Assembly (NCBI GenBank): GCA_030762895.1
Contig: CM061066.1
Span: 116,840,715 to 116,904,714, forward strand
Source of the DNA: Sophora flavescens
Taxonomy: Eukaryota; Streptophyta; Magnoliopsida; Fabales; Fabaceae
Reading direction: 5' to 3'
Length of the DNA: 64,000 nucleotides
Below the pieces are notes generated by a model. That model worked only from the letters and a program-made list of their open reading frames with translations. It was not told where the DNA came from and made no database searches. A program made the position numbers and the translations under genes. Of the stretch, positions 46,125 through 59,178 are shown piece by piece (within the stretch, counting starts at the first letter, position 1; each line of letters opens with the position of its first letter).

Positions 46125-47592
46125 AACTCGTCACCCTGAAAAGTTGATCATTGGCAATCCCTCTCAAGGAGTTAGAACCAGATCAATATTCAAAGATTTA
46201 AGCAACATGGCATTTCTATCTGAGATTGAACCAAAGAACATCAAAGAAGCTCTTGAAGATGAAAGCTGGATTTTAGCTATACAAGAAGAGCTAAAACAGT
46301 TCAAAAGGAATGATGTTTGGTTCTTAGTTCCAAATGAAAAAGGAAAGTCAATTATTGGAACAAGATGGGTATTCAGAAACAAGCTTGATGAAGATGGAAA
46401 GGTAGTTAGAAACAAAGCAAGGTTAGTAGCTCAAGGCTATAATCAACAAGAAGGTATTGATTACACTAAAACTTTTGTGCCAGTAGCTAGAATAGAAGCA
46501 ATTCATATACTTATGTCACATGCTGCACAACATCAAATCACCTTGTTTCAAATGGATGTTAAAAATGAATTTCTTAATGAAATTATTGAAGAAGAAGTAT
46601 ATGTTAAGCAACCACCTGGATTTGAGGATAGTGACAAACCAAATCATGTCTATAAGCTTAAGAAAGCTCTCAATGGATTAAAGCAAGCACCTAGAGCTTG
46701 GTATGACAGACTAAGTTCTTTTCTTATGAAAAATGATTTCATTAGAGGAAAAGTAGATACAACTCTCTTTAGAAAAAGTTCTAAAAAGGATTTCATTATT
46801 GTACAAATCTATGTTGATGATATTATATTCGGTTGCTATTAATGAAAAGCTCTGCAAAGAGTTCTCCAAGCTTATGCAAAATGAATTTGAGATGAGCATG
46901 ATGGAAGAATTGAAGTTCTTCCTTGGTCTACAAATCAAATTGACAGATGATGGAATCTACATTCATCAACAAAAATATACCAAGGAGATCTTAAAGAAAT
47001 ACAAGCTGGATACAGCTCAACCTATGAAAACTCACATGGAAGCAATACAAAATTAGGCAAAGACGAGGAAGGTAAAAAGGTAGATCAAACTACTTACAGA
47101 GGTATGATAGGTTCTCTCTTGTACTTAACTTAGAGTAGACCTGATATTCAATTCAGTGTTTGTATGTGTGCGAGATTCCAATCAGATCCTAGAGAATCAC
47201 ATCTCAAGGCTGTCAAAATAAAATTTAGATATTTGCTTGGAACCACTAATCTTGGTTTGATGTATTTAAGAACACAAGAATAAAGATTAGTAGAATTCTG
47301 TGATGCTAATTATGCTGGAGACAGAGTAGAAAGAAAAAGTATAAGTGGAAGATGTCAATTCATTGGAGCAAGCTTAGTCTCTTGGACAAGTAAAAGACAA
47401 ACTACAATTGCTCTATCCACTGCAGAAGCAGAATACATTTCAGCTGCAAGCTGTTGTTCACGGCTCTTATTGGTAAAACATCAACTTGAAGATTATTCTA
47501 TCTTTGAACATAATATATCTGTTTGGTATGATAATTCTAGTGTTATCTGTTTATCTAAGAATCTCATTCAGCATTCTAAGGCTAAGCACATA
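46125..47592 (+). pseudogene. RT and most of RNase H of element B
   Basis: RT (RVT_2) spans about 46230-47050, with FQMDVKNEFLN and an intact YVDDIIFG at about 46810-46835. A frameshift follows at once near 46840. Stops occur near 47055, 47130 and 47280. RNase H includes CDANYAGDR, TAEAE and the CDN-like WYDNSSVICLSKN. The reading is cut at 47592 by CACTA-2 and resumes at 55952. Confidence 0.9.
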
Positions 47593-47599
47593 CACTAGT

Positions 47600-47925
47600 T
47601 CAGAAAAGGGATTTCACATCGGTTTTTTTTGGCTTCACATCGGTTTTCAAACTGATGTTGAAATGGCCGATATGGTTTATTGCCACTTATCACATCGGTT
47701 TTAAAACCGATGTAAAAAATTCTATTTCAGCAAGACAATAAATCCTGTTCAGCACTTTTCACATCGGTTATTTTAAAAACCGATGTGGAAACCAACATTT
47801 CACATCGGTTTTAAAAATAACCGATGTGGAAAGTGGGGTTACCACATCAGTTTTTTAAGAAGCCGATGTGAAATGTTGGGCTTTCACATCTGTTTTTTCA
47901 GAAACCGATGTGAAAGTTTTTTAAA
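47600..47925. repeat. Subterminal repeats of CACTA-2, left
   Basis: ACATCGGTTTT and AAAACCGATGT alternate as short inverted repeats (for example near 47617, 47637, 47691, 47762, 47801, 47842, 47886). Confidence 0.9.
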
Positions 47926-48215
47926 AAAATCCCCCCTTTACAGTAGTGACAGTCCTTTCCCCTGTTTCAGTAATCTAGTAATCCAGATCAATACAGAATC
48001 TAAATATTCTCAACACAATCACTTTTGTACAACCAAAACAGACTAAATTAAAAGATTACAAACAATAAATATATTCAATTACGTTCAGACAACAAAGATA
48101 ATTATAAACCAAAAAGCTACATATGATATATTATAGATTTCATGTCAAAACATATATCAGTCAAAAGTACACTATAGCTAGTATATGATGTGTTTATAAA
48201 CTAACTACATACAAA

Positions 48216-51200
48216 CTATGGTTGGTACACTTCAAGAAAGAAAGTTGCCCAACGCATCCTTATGTTATTGATGTCGGCATCAAAGAGTGGAGTCGGATTG
48301 TTGAATATCTGCAAGTTTAATTGGACATAAGATTATATCTTTTAAGTAATAAACAAAAATAAAACATATAACGAGTCTATAACTGTTACAACTAATTGTG
48401 TTACCAATTAGCATTTACCTCCTGCCATCTTTCAGTGATACCAAAGGAGATAATTTCGACCATCCACTTCATCACATAATATCCACATTCCCATGATTCA
48501 CGTTGTCTACGGGACTATGTACAAATGAAACCTAATTAGAATATAAGGAATTAAATAGAAATCAATAATTATACCCACTGGGCTTGAAGCATTTGTACTA
48601 ATAAATATCTTATGTTAGGAATAATCCATCTAATAGTCCGACGTCTTTCACCACGCAGCATGTGGATTGCATCAATAGAACTATCATAAGAAAATAAACA
48701 TTAATTAAAGTATATCTTATAGATTTCAAAGGATTTAAATAACTTCATTACTGATTATAAATTATTTAAATGCTTACGTTTCCATGATGATCTTCAGTTG
48801 CTTCGCCGGCTTATTTCCCATCGAGCAGAAGAAGACCACGACATTCAACCGAGGGCACAAGATCAACAATTGCCAATGTTTACTGCATTTGCGGAACAAT
48901 TAGTAACTAAGTCATATATAGTACGTTATAATTAAATAACTAGTCCTTACTTATTGAGATAAGGCGCAAGGTAGAACTGATGATCATCTCGGGCAAGTAT
49001 ATCACGTATGGTGGCGATCGGGTCTTCTGATGTTAGGAGAACATCACCCTGAATGAGCATGGGGTCAATGAACCCATAAAGGGAGAGGTTGCCCTGATAA
49101 ACTAACACGCGATGCAGATACCTAATATATTGATAAAACATGTTAATTATCATAGTATTTAAAATTTAATTACTTAACTTACAAATAAAATGTACTTACG
49201 TGCACCATAACGAGATGTGTGCAGCACTAACCATTTCACAATCGAGCACCATCACCATAATTTCCTTCTTTGGGATATACAAATCGTGACCTGGCCTGAC
49301 ATCATGTTCCAACCTTACCAAAGCTGCGTCAGCCTCCATGTTCACAACCTGTATAGCTAGACATTTAAAAACACCACCAGGATCATCTTTGTTAATCCCC
49401 TAAACAACAAAGATATACATTAGTAATCACAGTTAAGTTATTTCATTCGTAATTAATTGAATGGTCAAATGAATACCTTGGTAGGAGCAGACTTCTCTGG
49501 CCTTCCTGGATCCGACCTTTTAGGCAGAATATCATTTTCAACATCCTAAATAAAAAAGCATTATCTTTAAACAATAATAAATAATTTCAACTATAAATAT
49601 AGAAAAACACAACTAATTGAATACCTCAGATGCAACAGGAAACCTGACCAGTCTTCTTGGCCAGGGGATGAAGTTACTAGGGGCCTGGCCCACTGTTTGA
49701 ACCTCCTCAGTGGGTACAGGGACTCAAGCATCAGCATCTCGAATAATCTTAACCACGTCCCTCACCTGATCATCCGGTAATAAACGGTGGTGTATGGTAT
49801 TACCTAAGTTATGTGCCCTCCCTAATGCCACTAAGCGGCGATCATGATGATCATCAACATACAGCTCACACCTATCAGGGTCGTCGTCATCGTCATCATC
49901 ATCATCATGATCATCATTTTCAGGCTAATGAGGAGGATCACAAGAGCCCTTAGTGCTCACATGGACAGAGGGTTGGATAGAGCGTTGGACACCTGTGTTT
50001 TGTTGGGACATAGCAGCCATTATTGCCAGCTGTTGGGAAAACTGCTGGGCCATCTCCTGCCTAAGCTCATCTGCAATCTCCCGTTTTAGCCGTTCTCTAT
50101 CTACATCAACATCCCTGTGGCGTTGGTGTGAAGATGAACCCTGGTATTGGTGAATGACAACGCCCCATCCAACACCAATGACACGACCCGGGTGGTCTGG
50201 TTTACTGATGGCAGCAGCTAAGATATCCTCGCGTCCTCTAGAACAAAGGTTCCCTGAGTGGCCTGCTTGTCCAAGGCATGCTACAACATATAAAATATTT
50301 GGTCACATTAAAATTCGGTAACATTGTTAAAATCATAATTACAATTCAAACTATACTTACAATCTTCTCAGCTACTTGGCGGGCCTCCTCAGATCTATAT
50401 TGTCCCGTACTTCTTTATCGGGCCCTCTTCCATTTACGATGGCGTAGGGGTGGAGGTGGATCAACAACTTCTGGACGATTATCAGCCGTAGGATCTACCT
50501 GAGATGATTCTTGCTGAAGTCTTTTCTTTTCCTCTTCCACCATTGTCAGGTCAAGTTTTTTATATCCCCCACGAGACAGTATACGGGGGTAGACATTCTT
50601 GCTTTGATTTTCCTGCCCATTTTTCCTCTTCTCCTGCTATAAATAGAAGACAATTAAATTACATAAGTAAATTAATAAAATTAATGAAATTACATAAATT
50701 TAGAGACAACTCAAATAAGTTAACCTGAAAGCTGGGATCATGTCGGCTCTAAACAAAGCGATCCCACGTCTCCTAGTCAAGAAACGGGTACACCTCAAGT
50801 GGGATCTTTTACAGCTTAGCTTGAATACATAATATCTTCCCAGGTCCACCTTAAAAGCCCTTCAACGCTCACCAGCATACTTTATCAAACGCTTCTTCAT
50901 ATCCGTCGTATCCGGCAGGTCAAAGGTTAGCTACATTAACACCAAAAGAATCAACGAATTATTGTATGATATTAATAAGATTAAAATAAAGTGGATACAA
51001 ACATAGGACGTAAAAGTATAGATACCATAATACTCTCCCATATCTGATCCTTCACGCCCTATGGTACATCTTTCCAACGCTCAATAAGTATACTAGGCTT
51101 GCTTCGAGCAAGGGTCCCCACAAAACTGATAAACTGCTCTGCTATTGGCCCAATAGGATTGAGTTTAACATCAAAGTTGATTCTCATCCTATGATTTGAA

Positions 51201-51310
51201 CCACGGTTGGCAGTCAAATTCCTCATTCGTGTGGCATGTCTACCCTTTCTACTCGTAGACGGAGTCTCCGACCCGCTGCATGAAGGAGGGATATCCTCAG
51301 GATCAGTCAT
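48216..51310 (-). pseudogene. TNPA/Ptta-like protein fused to a Ulp1-type protease (CACTA-2)
   Basis: The ATG at 51310 (MTDPEDIPPSCSG) starts a multi-exon gene. The first exon carries the Transposase_24-type N-terminal region and ends with a stop at 51059, which may be a mutation or reflect a missed splice site. Later exons encode a Lys/Arg-rich segment (about 50640-50345), a Gln-rich region (about 50150-49950), an Asp run (about 49900), then YIPKKEI..MVLDCE (about 49285-49235). A Peptidase_C48 fold follows: HWQLLILCPRLNVVVFF (about 48880-48825) with the catalytic His, and ECGYYVMKWM (about 48500-48470) with the catalytic Cys. The stop is at 48216. Ulp1 proteases remove SUMO-like modifiers; in CACTA elements the role is unknown. 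Exon borders are approximate. Confidence 0.8.
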
Positions 51311-51465
51311 GTATACCTGTTTAGACAAAAACAATTGTCAGTATGTCTGGATAAATATCAAACATAACTTATAAATATCGATCAACGTAAGCATAACTTA
51401 TAAATATCAACGTAAACATATAATATGACTTTAAAAATAACTCAAACTAATAATTAGTGTTGTGG

Positions 51466-54426
51466 TCAAGTAGTAAAGTTCTCCCATAACCCTTCTTGGT
51501 GATCATTACGAGTAGCATGTACATCATCCACTTCATTTTCCTCATTGAAATTAGGCACCCGTGTTGAGAAAGAAGGAGTATCATAAATATCAAGAGTTGA
51601 ATCTTGATTTCCCTCACTACCATTATACATGTTTTTTCCCTGGAGAACCACTGACCACCTTTTGTTAGAAGGATCACGGATATAAAACACTTGTTTTGCT
51701 TGGGATGCCATGATGAAAGGCTCTTCTTTATTACCTACCTTATTAAGGTCCACCAATTTGAATCCTAACTCATCGGTTTGCACACCGGTGTTACTGTCGA
51801 CCCACTGACATTTAAAAACAGGCACTCTAAACTTTGTGTAATCAACCTCCCAAATCTCTTCAATGATTCCAAAGTATGAAACGGATGCCATAACAGGGTT
51901 TTTATCTTTCGAACTAGAGAAATGTATGGACTCAGCGACGACCATAACCCCACTGTTTTGCATAGTAATTTTGTCATCCTGAGACTTTGTATAGAAGGAA
52001 AACTTATTGATATCGTACCCACTCCAGCATATGACATCAAATTTAGGCCCCTGTGCTAGCCATTTTAATGTATCAGAAGCAGTACCATCCTTTGCAATTT
52101 TTTCTTTAAACCAGTTCAAGAAAGTCTTATTATGCTTGTTCAAACACCATTTTTAATTCATTATAGGGTAAGTTTCATTGGTGATGCTTTTGTGCTCACA
52201 TAAGTATGGTTCAACCTCATCAGTGTTATTCAATATATACAAATGTTCTTGAAGCACTTCCTCCCGATCCATGCTCTTAAAAGTAATACCTCGTGTACCC
52301 TTACCATCATATCTTCCTTCATGACGAGACTTCAGAAGCCCTACAGGTTCCGCTTCTGACATGTAGTCTGTACAAACTCAATAGCTTCTTCTGCAACATA
52401 CCTTTCAACAATAGATGCTTCGGGACGGTGTGGATTCTTCTGCAACATACCTTTCAACAATATCGCTCAACCGGGTACATCCACCTTAAATAAACGGGGC
52501 CACACAATCTAATCTCCCTCACTAGATAAACAATCAAATGAACCATGATGTCAAAAAATGAAGGTGGAAAATACATCTCCAATTGGAACAAGATAATGGC
52601 TGCCTCATTTTCCAAGTCATCCAACTTTTTAGTGTCAATGACCTTGCTACATATAGCATTGAAGAATAAGCATAACCTAGTAATGGCATGTCTGGCTTTT
52701 TTAGGCAAGATGTCACGAATGACCGCCGGTAGTAGTTGTTGCATCAAGACATGGAAATCATGAGACTTTAAGCCAACTAATTTAAGATCATTCATTGAGA
52801 CAAGTCTCTTGATATTTGAAGAGTAACCTTGTGGCACTTTGACTCCCCGTAGACATTCACATAAACTTTTTTTCTCTTTTTTTGATAAAGTATTACATGC
52901 TGGGGGTAAATAAGTCTTCTTATCCCCCACTTTATGTGGAGCTAACTGCTTTCGTATACCCATCGCAACTAGATCCAGACGAGCATTCACACCATCCTTT
53001 GTTTTGCCTTGAATGTTGAGAAGCGTTCCGATTAAACTGTCACACATATTTTTCTCCACATGCATCACATCAATACAATGTCTTATATCAAGCTTGCACC
53101 AGTATGGAAGATCAAATAAGATCGACCTCTTCTTCCGTATATTCTTATCAGTAGACTTCTTCTGGATCTTCCCATAGATAACATTAGTGTTCTTCACCCA
53201 TTCATAAACTTGGTCTCCAGTCAAGGGCACCGGAGCAATTTCATTCTTCGGAAGTCCATTGAAAGCTTTCCTCAATCTACGATAAGGATGATTATGCTGG
53301 AGAAATCTCTGATACCCAAGGTAAACTGTCTTCCTTCCATGTTGCAGTTGATGGTAACATGTGCCTTCTTCACATATTGGACATGCTTTATGCCCCTTAA
53401 CACTATACCCGCACGAGTTCCCGTATGCTGGAAAGTGATTGATGGTGCAAAATAACATGGCACGCAATCTGAAAGTCTCACGGCAATACCCGTCGGTCAC
53501 ATCAACACCTTCATCCCACAACATTCTCAAGTCTTCAATCAAGGGACTCAAATAAACAGGCCATGAACTATGAATACTACTTAAGTTTCCATATGGATTC
53601 ATTCCATCAGTAGCAAGTCCAAGCCCGAGGTTTCTGGGCTCATTGCCAAACTCCGGAAACAAACTATCAATTCTCTTCCATTACAAAGAATCAGCCGGAT
53701 GACGAAGCTGTCCATCACATTTCCTCTCATCTGCATGCCATCTAATATTCTTTGCATCATTTTCATTAGCAAACAATCGCTTGAACCGCAGAATTACTGG
53801 AAGATACCATAACACCTTCACGGGAGGACCCTTGGTGACCGCATCACAACTAGAATCGCCATCCTTCACTTTGTAGCGTGATACCCCACACCTAGGGATA
53901 GTAATGTGTTACCTTATGGAAGCATGTCTTTCAACAACTCAAGCAATTCGATAAAGCTTTTATCGCCCCACCCATTTCTCGCCTTCACATTGAACAATCT
54001 TAACACCTTTGACAACCGTGTAAAATTAGTGCACCCCGGATACAAAGCCACTTCCGCATCACCGCACAAAGTATCATACACATGTGCTCGTCGAAAAGAC
54101 ACTTGCCCAACATCACGGATCATGTACTCTAGTCCATCGTCCATATCCACGTCATCAACTTCCTCTTTATGCGACACCCTTGGCTGGTCTAACGATTCAC
54201 CATGACATTTCCATATTGTATAACTCTTGCAAATCCCAACACAAATAAGATGATCTCGTATCTCCTCAGCTTCTAGTCGTCTCTCATTCAAACAGTTAAT
54301 ACAAGGACAATAAAACCTTTCGTTACCACTATCAGGAGCATTTGTTTTTGAAAATTGTAGAAAATCTTCCACTCCATTCTCATACTCATCACTTGTCCGT
54401 CTAGCATTCATCCAACCGCGATCCAT
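51466..54426 (-). pseudogene. TNP2-type transposase of CACTA-2
   Basis: The ATG at 54426 (MDRGWMNARRTSDEYENG) opens the transposase-associated domain, with the cysteine motif CPCINC at about 54310. The TNP2 core runs from about 53870 to 53080 (LGLATDGMNPYGN, KACPICEE, IDVMHVEKN). DUF4218 lies at about 52830-52460 and DUF4216 at about 52050-51750, with stop at 51466. In-frame stops lie at 53914, 53681, about 52454 and 52153, and part of the region between about 53914 and 53870 seems deleted. A short duplication (CAACATACCTTTCAACAAT near 52398 and 52443) disrupts DUF4218. It retains more of its frame than the CACTA-1 copy but is not intact. Confidence 0.9.
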
Positions 54427-55140
54427 GACTAAAACCAATAACTTCGTACTTAGTCCAAGATCTTCATCAACTACTTCTTATGACAGGGTATGGCCCTATC
54501 CCATTCGAGAATAAACTTTTTCAACATTCAGTTAACAGTTAGTCCTTAACTCTCATGCTCATACTCGATGAAATTTCGGTAGCATTTCCCTTCGGTCTCC
54601 AACGTACACGACTTGAACGCGATGACATCCACCACAATAGAGTATGCACCCGAAGAACGAAAGGAAATGTATCAATCCGAACTTTCATCAAGTATATAAC
54701 ATGAGAATCAATGAATAACTATTTTAACTGAATGAAGAAAAAGGTTTTTCCCAAACTGTCCAACTTTGGACAATTCAAGATCCAATACAATGAGCGGTAC
54801 CTTAAGCACGTACACGTGTGCTCATTAGTATTGCATCTCAAATGGGAAACTAAGGCTTTACTAATTAATTAACATTAATAAAAATAATAAAACACTCCAA
54901 TCCCCAAGTACAATGCAAACAAAAACCAAACGAGAAAAATGGAGAGGAGAAAGCTTACCGGGTGTGGGAAGAACACTCAGCCGGAAACCATAATGAATAA
55001 TGAATATTCTGCTTAATATTCTGCTCGGAACTTGTACCATAATAGTTTCAATGACACCAAGTGTACCTATACAGAAAGAGAAGCACTTTGTGAATATTTT
55101 CATAACAAGACCAGAATAACAAGTTCACAACAACAATTGG
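54427..55140 (-). other. Non-coding region upstream of TNP2 in CACTA-2, with conserved blocks
   Basis: No ORF is supported. On the minus strand blocks at 54783-54833 (hairpin), 54736-54788, 54571-54615 and 54496-54511 match, in the same order, the blocks upstream of TNP2 in CACTA-1. Probable leader or intron. Confidence 0.6.
54783..54833. repeat. Hairpin upstream of TNP2 in CACTA-2
   Basis: CAATACAATGAGC (54783-54795) pairs with GCTCATTAGTATTG (54820-54833), with one bulged base. The outer stem matches that of CACTA-1 while the inner part has diverged. Confidence 0.75.
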
Positions 55141-55610
55141 AGAGGGTATGAGAAGATCGTGCAGTTCAAGTAGAGGATACAGGCTAGGGTCACGGCAGTG
55201 ACATGAAGGAGCAAGCGGAGAACAGCGAACTTCGTGGGTGAGGTGACGCAGTGGTCCTCCCAAGACATAGATGGTGACGCGGCGGAGCGAGCAAGGAACA
55301 TAGGTTATGAGGGTGTGAGCATTACGGTTTCCATATCTTTTTGAGCTTTTGAAGGTGTTGGAGTTGTTGGGGGGTAATGGGAGGAGAAAAAACCCAAACC
55401 CACTGCCTCACGCAGGTCAGGAGAGAGTAGAGGGTTCTCGGCGACTGGAGTGGTGGCCACTAGATAGTGACAGAGGTTTAGTGGCGGAGTGTCACGAATA
55501 GAGAGCGGAAGAGGACGAGCTGTGTGGCAGAGGCAAGGTAGGGCACGAAATCTTTGTGTGGAGCGCGCAAAGAGAAAGGAGGGAACTGAAAAATAAAAAC
55601 AAACCCTGTG
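55141..55610 (-). other. GC-richer leader of CACTA-2
   Basis: A relatively GC-rich stretch just inside the subterminal repeats, in the same place as 901-1245 in CACTA-1. A 5' untranslated exon is possible. No convincing ORF. Confidence 0.35.
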
Positions 55611-55940
55611 TTTCCACATCGGTTTTAATAATAACCGATGTGTCAAATTACGGGTACCACATCGATTTTACTAACAACCGATGTGTAATAGTTATCACAT
55701 CGGTTTTCAACCAAACCGAAGTTTAAAGTGGTTCTTTAAATTTTAGTAATAATTTTTTCCTTTAGATTTTAGCCATCAGTTTACATAAATAACCGATGTG
55801 GAAATATTTTAACATTGGTTAGGAAAAAAAAACCCGATGTTAAAGGTGCTGAAGATAATTTCAAAAATGTCACCGCCTCGTTTTACACATCGGTTTTATA
55901 TAAACCGATGTTAAATCTCCGACGTTGAAAGCATAATTTG
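55611..55940. repeat. Subterminal repeats of CACTA-2, right
   Basis: The same CACATCGGTTTT and ACCGATGTG motifs as at the left end (near 55615, 55633, 55675, 55695, 55790, 55885, 55903). Confidence 0.9.
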
Positions 55941-55951
55941 CACTAGTGATA

Positions 55952-56117
55952 GAAATTAAACATCATTTCATAAGAGACTATGTTCAAAAAGGAATTTTTG
56001 ATACTAAGTTTGTTAAAACTGAAAATCAGTGGGATGAAATATTAACTAAACCCTTAGCTGAAGATAGATTCACCTATATTAGAGATAATCTAAACATGCA
56101 TTTCATAAATGAATAAT
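55952..56117 (+). pseudogene. C-terminal end of RNase H, element B
   Basis: It encodes EIKHHFIRDYVQKGIFDT and TKPLAEDRF to a stop at about 56117, completing the RNase H domain cut by CACTA-2. Confidence 0.9.
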
Positions 56118-56371
56118 GCGTTTGCTCTCCGATGAAGCGTCTGCTGACGTGGATTATTTACTGAGACTTTACATTGCATTTATCCAAAATATTATTGAAT
56201 TCAAAACATTTTGTCTTTATTATTTCTCAACTGCTATTTTATGAAACCTCTTTCTTTAAAACCTAAAGTCTTCTCTCCGAAACACTTTACTGTTTCAAAA
56301 AGCTTTTCTCTCTCTTGTGAACGAATCTTTTCGAAACCCTTTCGTCTGCTCTCTCTTTCAAACCTAAATCT

Positions 56372-58760
56372 ATGGCATCCAAAGGACCCTCTCAGAAAAT
56401 TACCCGTGCTGCTACTCGATTATGGATGAGAGTTGAGGATATATCTATGATCGTTCCCGGACAATTTGTTAAGATGAATAAGATCATCAAATGAGCCACA
56501 CTGTTATGGCAGAATTGGAAGCATCACAATAGGTCAACTTTTTTACATGAACCTGTTTACCCTCTGCTACTTCAAGAATTCTAGGAAAATACTGAAGAAA
56601 AGATGTCTCAGACTCAAATTTCCATTCGAACCAAGTGTAATGGAAAACCCTATTCATTCACTCTCAACAGTATTCAGAAAGCAACCGGCTGCCCTAGGCA
56701 AGGTGCTGCCTTTACAGATGATTGGGAAGCTGAATATGGTGAAGAAACTGTTCATCAAGTTCTCTATGGGATATCCAACCCTACAAGCAAAGTTGCCTCC
56801 AAACTGACTCCAAAAGGAAGGTTTTGACATGTCTTGCTGATCAACTGTGTGATGCCAAGAACAAGCGCTCGTGATAATGTCAATAAGATGGATAGATTTG
56901 CCCTATTCCATCTCCTGAATATGATGAAGGTTGACATCAATGACTTAATTTTCAAGTATATGCTGAGGTTGGTAAAGCCCCAAATCAGGACCTCATACAC
57001 ATATAGGATGCTAATTACCAAACTGCTAAACATCAAGGGGATTCCCCTCATTGGAAAGGTTAATATGGCTACTGCCATTGATGAAAGAACCCTCTCTCAG
57101 ATGAAGCTGAGACCACCAGGAAGGATTCATGACTCTGATGAAGATGACAAGAAGAAGAAATCTTCAGGAGAATATGAAGAAGAAACTGATGAGTCAAAGC
57201 GACTCGAAAATGCAAAAATGTCTGCACCTTTGGATCCCACGGTCAGAACAAAGCTTCAAGTAAAGAGGAAGCTGGTCATCTCAGAAGCATCTGATGATGA
57301 TGATGAACAACCTATTTCCAAGGTCCTGAAGAAGGAAATAGTTGAAAAACCTGTTGTTGCCCCTCGGGAGGAACTCAAGAGGAAAGTTACTGTTGTAGCT
57401 ACACCAGTGAGAAGATCTACAAGACTAAAGATAGCTGAACCTGTGCAAGTTTCTTTGCAACTAGCTGCATCACCCCTTAGGTCATCTGCACCCTCACCCT
57501 CTTCACCGTTTGTTTTATCCTCACCCTCTAATTCATCATCCTCTTCCTCCCATAACTCCCATCTCACAATCAAATTTCAATTGCTGAAAATCTGCTTGCT
57601 TTATCTGTTCGAGACTTTAATTTAAATCTCACTCCAGATCAGCCATCACCATAACCTATTCTTCATAACTCACCGGATCACATATCCAACCATTCATCAC
57701 TTTCTCCCTCACCAACTCAAGAAATTCAAACTCTTGTTCCTGTTTCAAGAATTTTTGATTCCATTCTATCACATCTCTCTCACCCTTCATCTACCCCTCA
57801 GACCTCACCACGGAGACCTCTACCCACTACTTTCAATCCTTCTGAGCCTTTACCTATAGATCAAATCAATCCTGACCTTCTTATCCTGGATGACTTAAAA
57901 GCAATCAGCAATCTTGTTGCTGAATAGACTGCAGTAAGGCTAAATCAAGCCTCTTGGAAACACAGACCCAATCCTTATGCTTGCATGAAGGCCAATACTG
58001 TATTGAAAATCTGTCCTGACAGAGGATCTGCTTGTCCAAAGAAAAAGTTGAATCCAAAATCCAAAAAGCCTTTTGTCTGGTTGAAAAGAAAGCATCAGAA
58101 ACTAAAGTTCCCTAGGTGGTCTACTTCATTCTTGAGTCACCCTGAGCCTCATGTTCTTCAAGACCCATCTCATAACCGTGGCCTATCTCTAATTGACAAA
58201 CTCAAGACACCTACAGATAGTGCCTGACTCAGTTCTTACCAGATTACCTGGATCGTATATCCAGATAAAGATAAAGCAGAAACAAGGCAACTTTACCCCT
58301 TCCAACCAACTCTTATTTTCACTCCTTTTCTTTTCATTTTACCTTTGTCTTTTTATGAAAACCCTTTTTCTGTTTATTCTTATGATTTACCAATTTCTTA
58401 TGAAAATTTGACTTGGTTTTTCAATTCTCTTTCCCCTCTTTTCATTTATCTATCTAATTTAGAAATCCCCCCTTTTAAAATTCACTGTCTGCAACCTTTT
58501 AGTCCGTTGCACTCAGTATTTCCCCTTACTCTCTCTTTGTTCCCCATTGTTATTGATCTCGCTTTTATTTTCTCTTCTGGACATTCTCTTCCATGGCACT
58601 GTCTGGAAATTGTTCCATATGAACCACCCACGACTGCCAACCCTTTTGACCCTGGTCCCTTTTCATCTACACCTGATGATCCTGCTGCACCGGCATCCAC
58701 CATCATTGGAATGGATCCAGTCGCTCGTGTAGAAACCAGCGGTCATCGTGAGACCATGTA
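56372..58760 (+). pseudogene. Env-like third ORF of element B
   Basis: The ATG at 56372 (MASKGPSQKITRAATRLW) lies about 255 bp after pol. A conserved N-terminal half (about 56600-57080) includes RFALFHLLNMMKVDIND and YTYRMLITKLLNIKG. It is followed by acidic tracts (DSDEDDKKKK, DDDDEQ), basic VRRSTRLK, and Ser runs at about 57480-57560. Later Pro/Ser-rich segments run to about 58760. Stops lie at about 56491, 56582 and 56827 and near 57925 and 58225, with frameshifts. It is the positional counterpart of the third ORFs of A and C but has diverged strongly. A hydrophobic stretch near 58310-58410 is read only in another frame and may be chance. Confidence 0.68.
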
Positions 58761-59178
58761 AACTATTGTGGCTCTTCTCACCAAGATTGTTGAGAATCAG
58801 CAACTTTAGTTTTCATTATCTTTGTCAGCAATGTAATAAGTCAATGAAGGGTAAATTAATAAATGTTTTTTTCAGATGCATTTTATTTATTCTGTTACTT
58901 TATCTTTTTGCTGATGATAAAAGGGGAGAATATATTCGTATATCTGAACTAAAATAACTATCTAATGAAACTCAAGATAAGAAACTTTTTATTCATGCGT
59001 CAGATTTCTTTATGGGGGCATTAGTTCAGGGGGAGCTTAAGAAGCTTAATTAACTTGAAAATTCTTATAAGCTTGAATATAGTCATACTTCATATGATTC
59101 TCTGTGCTTAAATATGCTTTTATCCTTAGTTCATTAAAATCATAAGATTATGTTTGTCATCATCAAAAGGGGGGAGAT
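58761..59178 (+). promoter_or_regulatory. Polypurine tracts of element B
   Basis: Tracts ATGGGGGCAT (about 59012), CAGGGGGAGCTT (about 59028) and AAAAGGGGGGAGAT (just before the LTR at 59179) recur. The last follows GTCATCATCA, the Sirevirus signature. Otherwise AT-rich with no ORF. Confidence 0.85.

Larger units (their letters stand above)
47593..55948 (-). mobile_element. CACTA-2 (En/Spm) transposon with TNP2 and Ulp1-fused second gene
   Basis: The left end is CACTAGTTCAGAAAAGGG and the right end, reverse-complemented, CACTAGTGCAAATTATGC. The flanking ATA triplets (47590-47592 and 55949-55951) are the 3-bp duplication. Subterminal motifs TTTCACATCGG and CCGATGTG are repeated at both ends. 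The genes are on the minus strand: TNP2 first (54426-51466), then a TNPA/Ptta-like gene fused to a Ulp1 protease (51310-48216). Length is 8356 bp. It lies in RNase H of element B, whose reading joins across the insertion. Confidence 0.95.

Noticed and set aside
47486..48046. His/Phe-rich ORFs near 47.5-48.0 kb
   Set aside because: They are translations of the CACTA-2 subterminal repeats, partly fused to the RNase H end.
49844..50153. Plus-strand ORFs with Ile and Met runs
   Set aside because: They are antisense to the Asp-rich and Gln-rich part of the CACTA-2 second gene.
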